A stretch of DNA of 64,000 nt, from assembly GCA_048569615.1 (NCBI GenBank), contig JBLIRK010000006.1, forward strand, positions 1-64,000, read 5' to 3'. The translations under genes and the position numbers were made by a program. This document shows, piece by piece, positions 63,166-64,000 of the stretch; positions within the stretch are counted from its first letter, which is position 1, and every line of letters begins with the position of its first letter. The notes below the pieces were generated by a model. The model was not told the origin of the DNA and made no database searches. It worked only from the letters and a program-made list of their open reading frames with translations. Source of the DNA: JAYEPK01 sp048569615 (GTDB lineage: Archaea; Thermoplasmatota; Penumbrarchaeia; Penumbrarchaeales; Penumbrarchaeaceae).

Positions 63166-64000
63166 TCACTGGAAGAGTATGCCGCAACTCGGGCACTTGT
63201 CCACGTCACCCTCCACGACGGCGCCGCAGTTGGGACATTCAAGGGCGACCTCGAACTCCGCACCGCAGGTGGAGCACTCAGTGTCGTAGGGCCCCAGGGG
63301 AGCACCGCACTCGGGGCACATATCGCCTATCTCCTCCTCGGTCCTCTCCATCTCGTCTATGAGAGCTTCGAGGTCCTGGACCTCCTGGAGTTCGGATTCC
63401 TCGGGGAGGCCCGGTATGGTGATCTCACCCGCAGGGAGGGCCTCGGCCTCCTCTTCCTCCTCCTCCATCATCTCGTAATCGATCTCTTCCTCCTCCATCT
63501 CCTCCGCCTCGTCGAAGTACTCCTCCTTGACCATCTCCCCTTCCTCATATCCCATGGGATATCCGGGTGTCGGGGGCGCCATGGGCTCGGCCTCCATCGC
63601 TCCGGGTTCGGGCGGAAGCTCCATGGGCTCTTCCTCACCCTTCCTTATGAAGACGAAATAGACCACAACGGCTATGAATATGAGAAGCAGGGCCACCGCA
63701 ACCACGACCAGCATGGTCGGGAATTCGGTCTCGTCCGCGGGAGGCTCGGTAATGGTCACGGTTATCTGGTCCTCCACCTCGGTTCCGCTCATATCGGAAA
63801 CCACCACCTTGAACACGTACACCCCAGGCTCCAGGTCCTTCAGGACTATGGACCTGGTGGTCCACTGCTGACCGGGCAGCTGCTCGCAGGTCCAGATGTA
63901 GTAGAGCTGGTCCCCCTCATCCACATCGGTTGCCATGGCGGTCAGTGTAAGCTCCTTGTCGGCGGAGAGCTCGGTTGCCGAGGGTTCTATCCTGTCCAGG
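63166..64000 (-). CDS. Surface protein with cytosolic zinc ribbons (5' end outside the window)
   Basis: At least 277 residues; the reading frame continues past the right edge. The visible part has the end of a PKD/cadherin-like domain (SADKELTLTAMATDVDEGD, VYVFKVVVSDMSGTE), a transmembrane helix (FPTMLVVVAVALLLIFIAVV), a Pro/Glu-rich acidic cytosolic region and two zinc ribbons at the C terminus (CPECGAPLG...CSTCGAEF; CPNCGAVV...CPSCGILF). Extracellular adhesion modules wired to intracellular zinc ribbons suggest a transmembrane link to cytosolic partners. Function unknown. Confidence 0.85.
   Translation of the reverse strand, partial: LDRIEPSATELSADKELTLTAMATDVDEGDQLYYIWTCEQLPGQQWTTRSIVLKDLEPGVYVFKVVVSDMSGTEVEDQITVTITEPPADETEFPTMLVVVAVALLLIFIAVVVYFVFIRKGEEEPMELPPEPGAMEAEPMAPPTPGYPMGYEEGEMVKEEYFDEAEEMEEEEIDYEMMEEEEEEAEALPAGEITIPGLPEESELQEVQDLEALIDEMERTEEEIGDMCPECGAPLGPYDTECSTCGAEFEVALECPNCGAVVEGDVDKCPSCGILFQ

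Overview
The window reads as a chromosomal segment of a euryarchaeon. The best fit is the Thermoplasmatota (order not resolvable here), by inference from gene content rather than phylogeny. Archaeal hallmarks are an S12-S7-EF2-EF1A-S10 cluster with archaeal-type factors, class I lysyl-tRNA synthetase, Nob1, TrmY, geranylgeranyl reductase, a GfcR-type PRTase regulator, KaiC/RadA-like and GvpD-like ATPases, TATA-like boxes about 25 nt before leaderless starts, and frequent TTG/GTG starts. Gene density is high on both strands. I see no rRNA, CRISPR array, transposase or integrase gene.

Layout: 1-8.2 kb holds a dolichol/phytol-kinase-like membrane enzyme, a structured intergenic region with tRNA-Gly, and two large surface proteins; one is a VIT/vWA ectodomain joined through a membrane helix to two winged helices. 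8.2-13.8 kb: Nob1, a GvpD-like ATPase, a small unknown, an OPT transporter and a zinc-ribbon membrane protein. 13.8-17.4 kb: the purS-purL-purQ operon. 17.4-22.2 kb: small conserved proteins, a CDF transporter, a TFIIB-zinc-ribbon-like protein and tRNA-Ser with a downstream cassette. 22.2-36.4 kb (mostly minus strand): a kelch surface protein, the translation cluster, a CARDB-like surface protein, and ftcD - coiled coil - trmY. 36.5-44.6 kb: a beta-helix/calcium-binding surface protein, a TraB-like protein, a PLD-like/TPR protein and three KaiC-family proteins. 44.6-49.7 kb: nitrilase, thioredoxin, ferredoxin, geranylgeranyl reductase, a PadR/HAAS-WWDYG pair and cyclophilin. 49.7-54.4 kb: a cadherin-like surface protein and a five-gene operon of coiled-coil, double-psi-barrel-like and PRC-barrel proteins. 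54.5-64 kb: gfcR-like, lysS, GNAT, tRNA-Gln with a tandem array of structured cassettes, an isocitrate/isopropylmalate dehydrogenase, a Trm9-like methyltransferase, another surface protein, a COG3199-like kinase and a truncated surface protein with zinc ribbons.

Two themes stand out. First, tRNA-Ser(UGA) and tRNA-Gln(UUG) are each followed by a cassette of about 160 bp that repeats the tRNA 3' end. Each carries an inverted copy of the T-arm and two hairpins whose stems differ between the copies by compensatory changes; a further structured unit follows tRNA-Gln, and a related hairpin abuts tRNA-Gly. This looks like an undescribed tRNA-associated structured or mobile element. Second, the 52.5-54.4 kb operon encodes three paralogous short coiled-coil proteins (one membrane-anchored) with a free-standing CDC48-N-like domain and a PRC-barrel protein, which resembles a scaffold or division-like module. 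Also notable are the membrane-tethered VIT/vWA-winged-helix protein, the HAAS-WWDYG fusion beside PadR with a palindromic operator, and ribosomal protein S7 with an N-terminal extension of about 165 residues.
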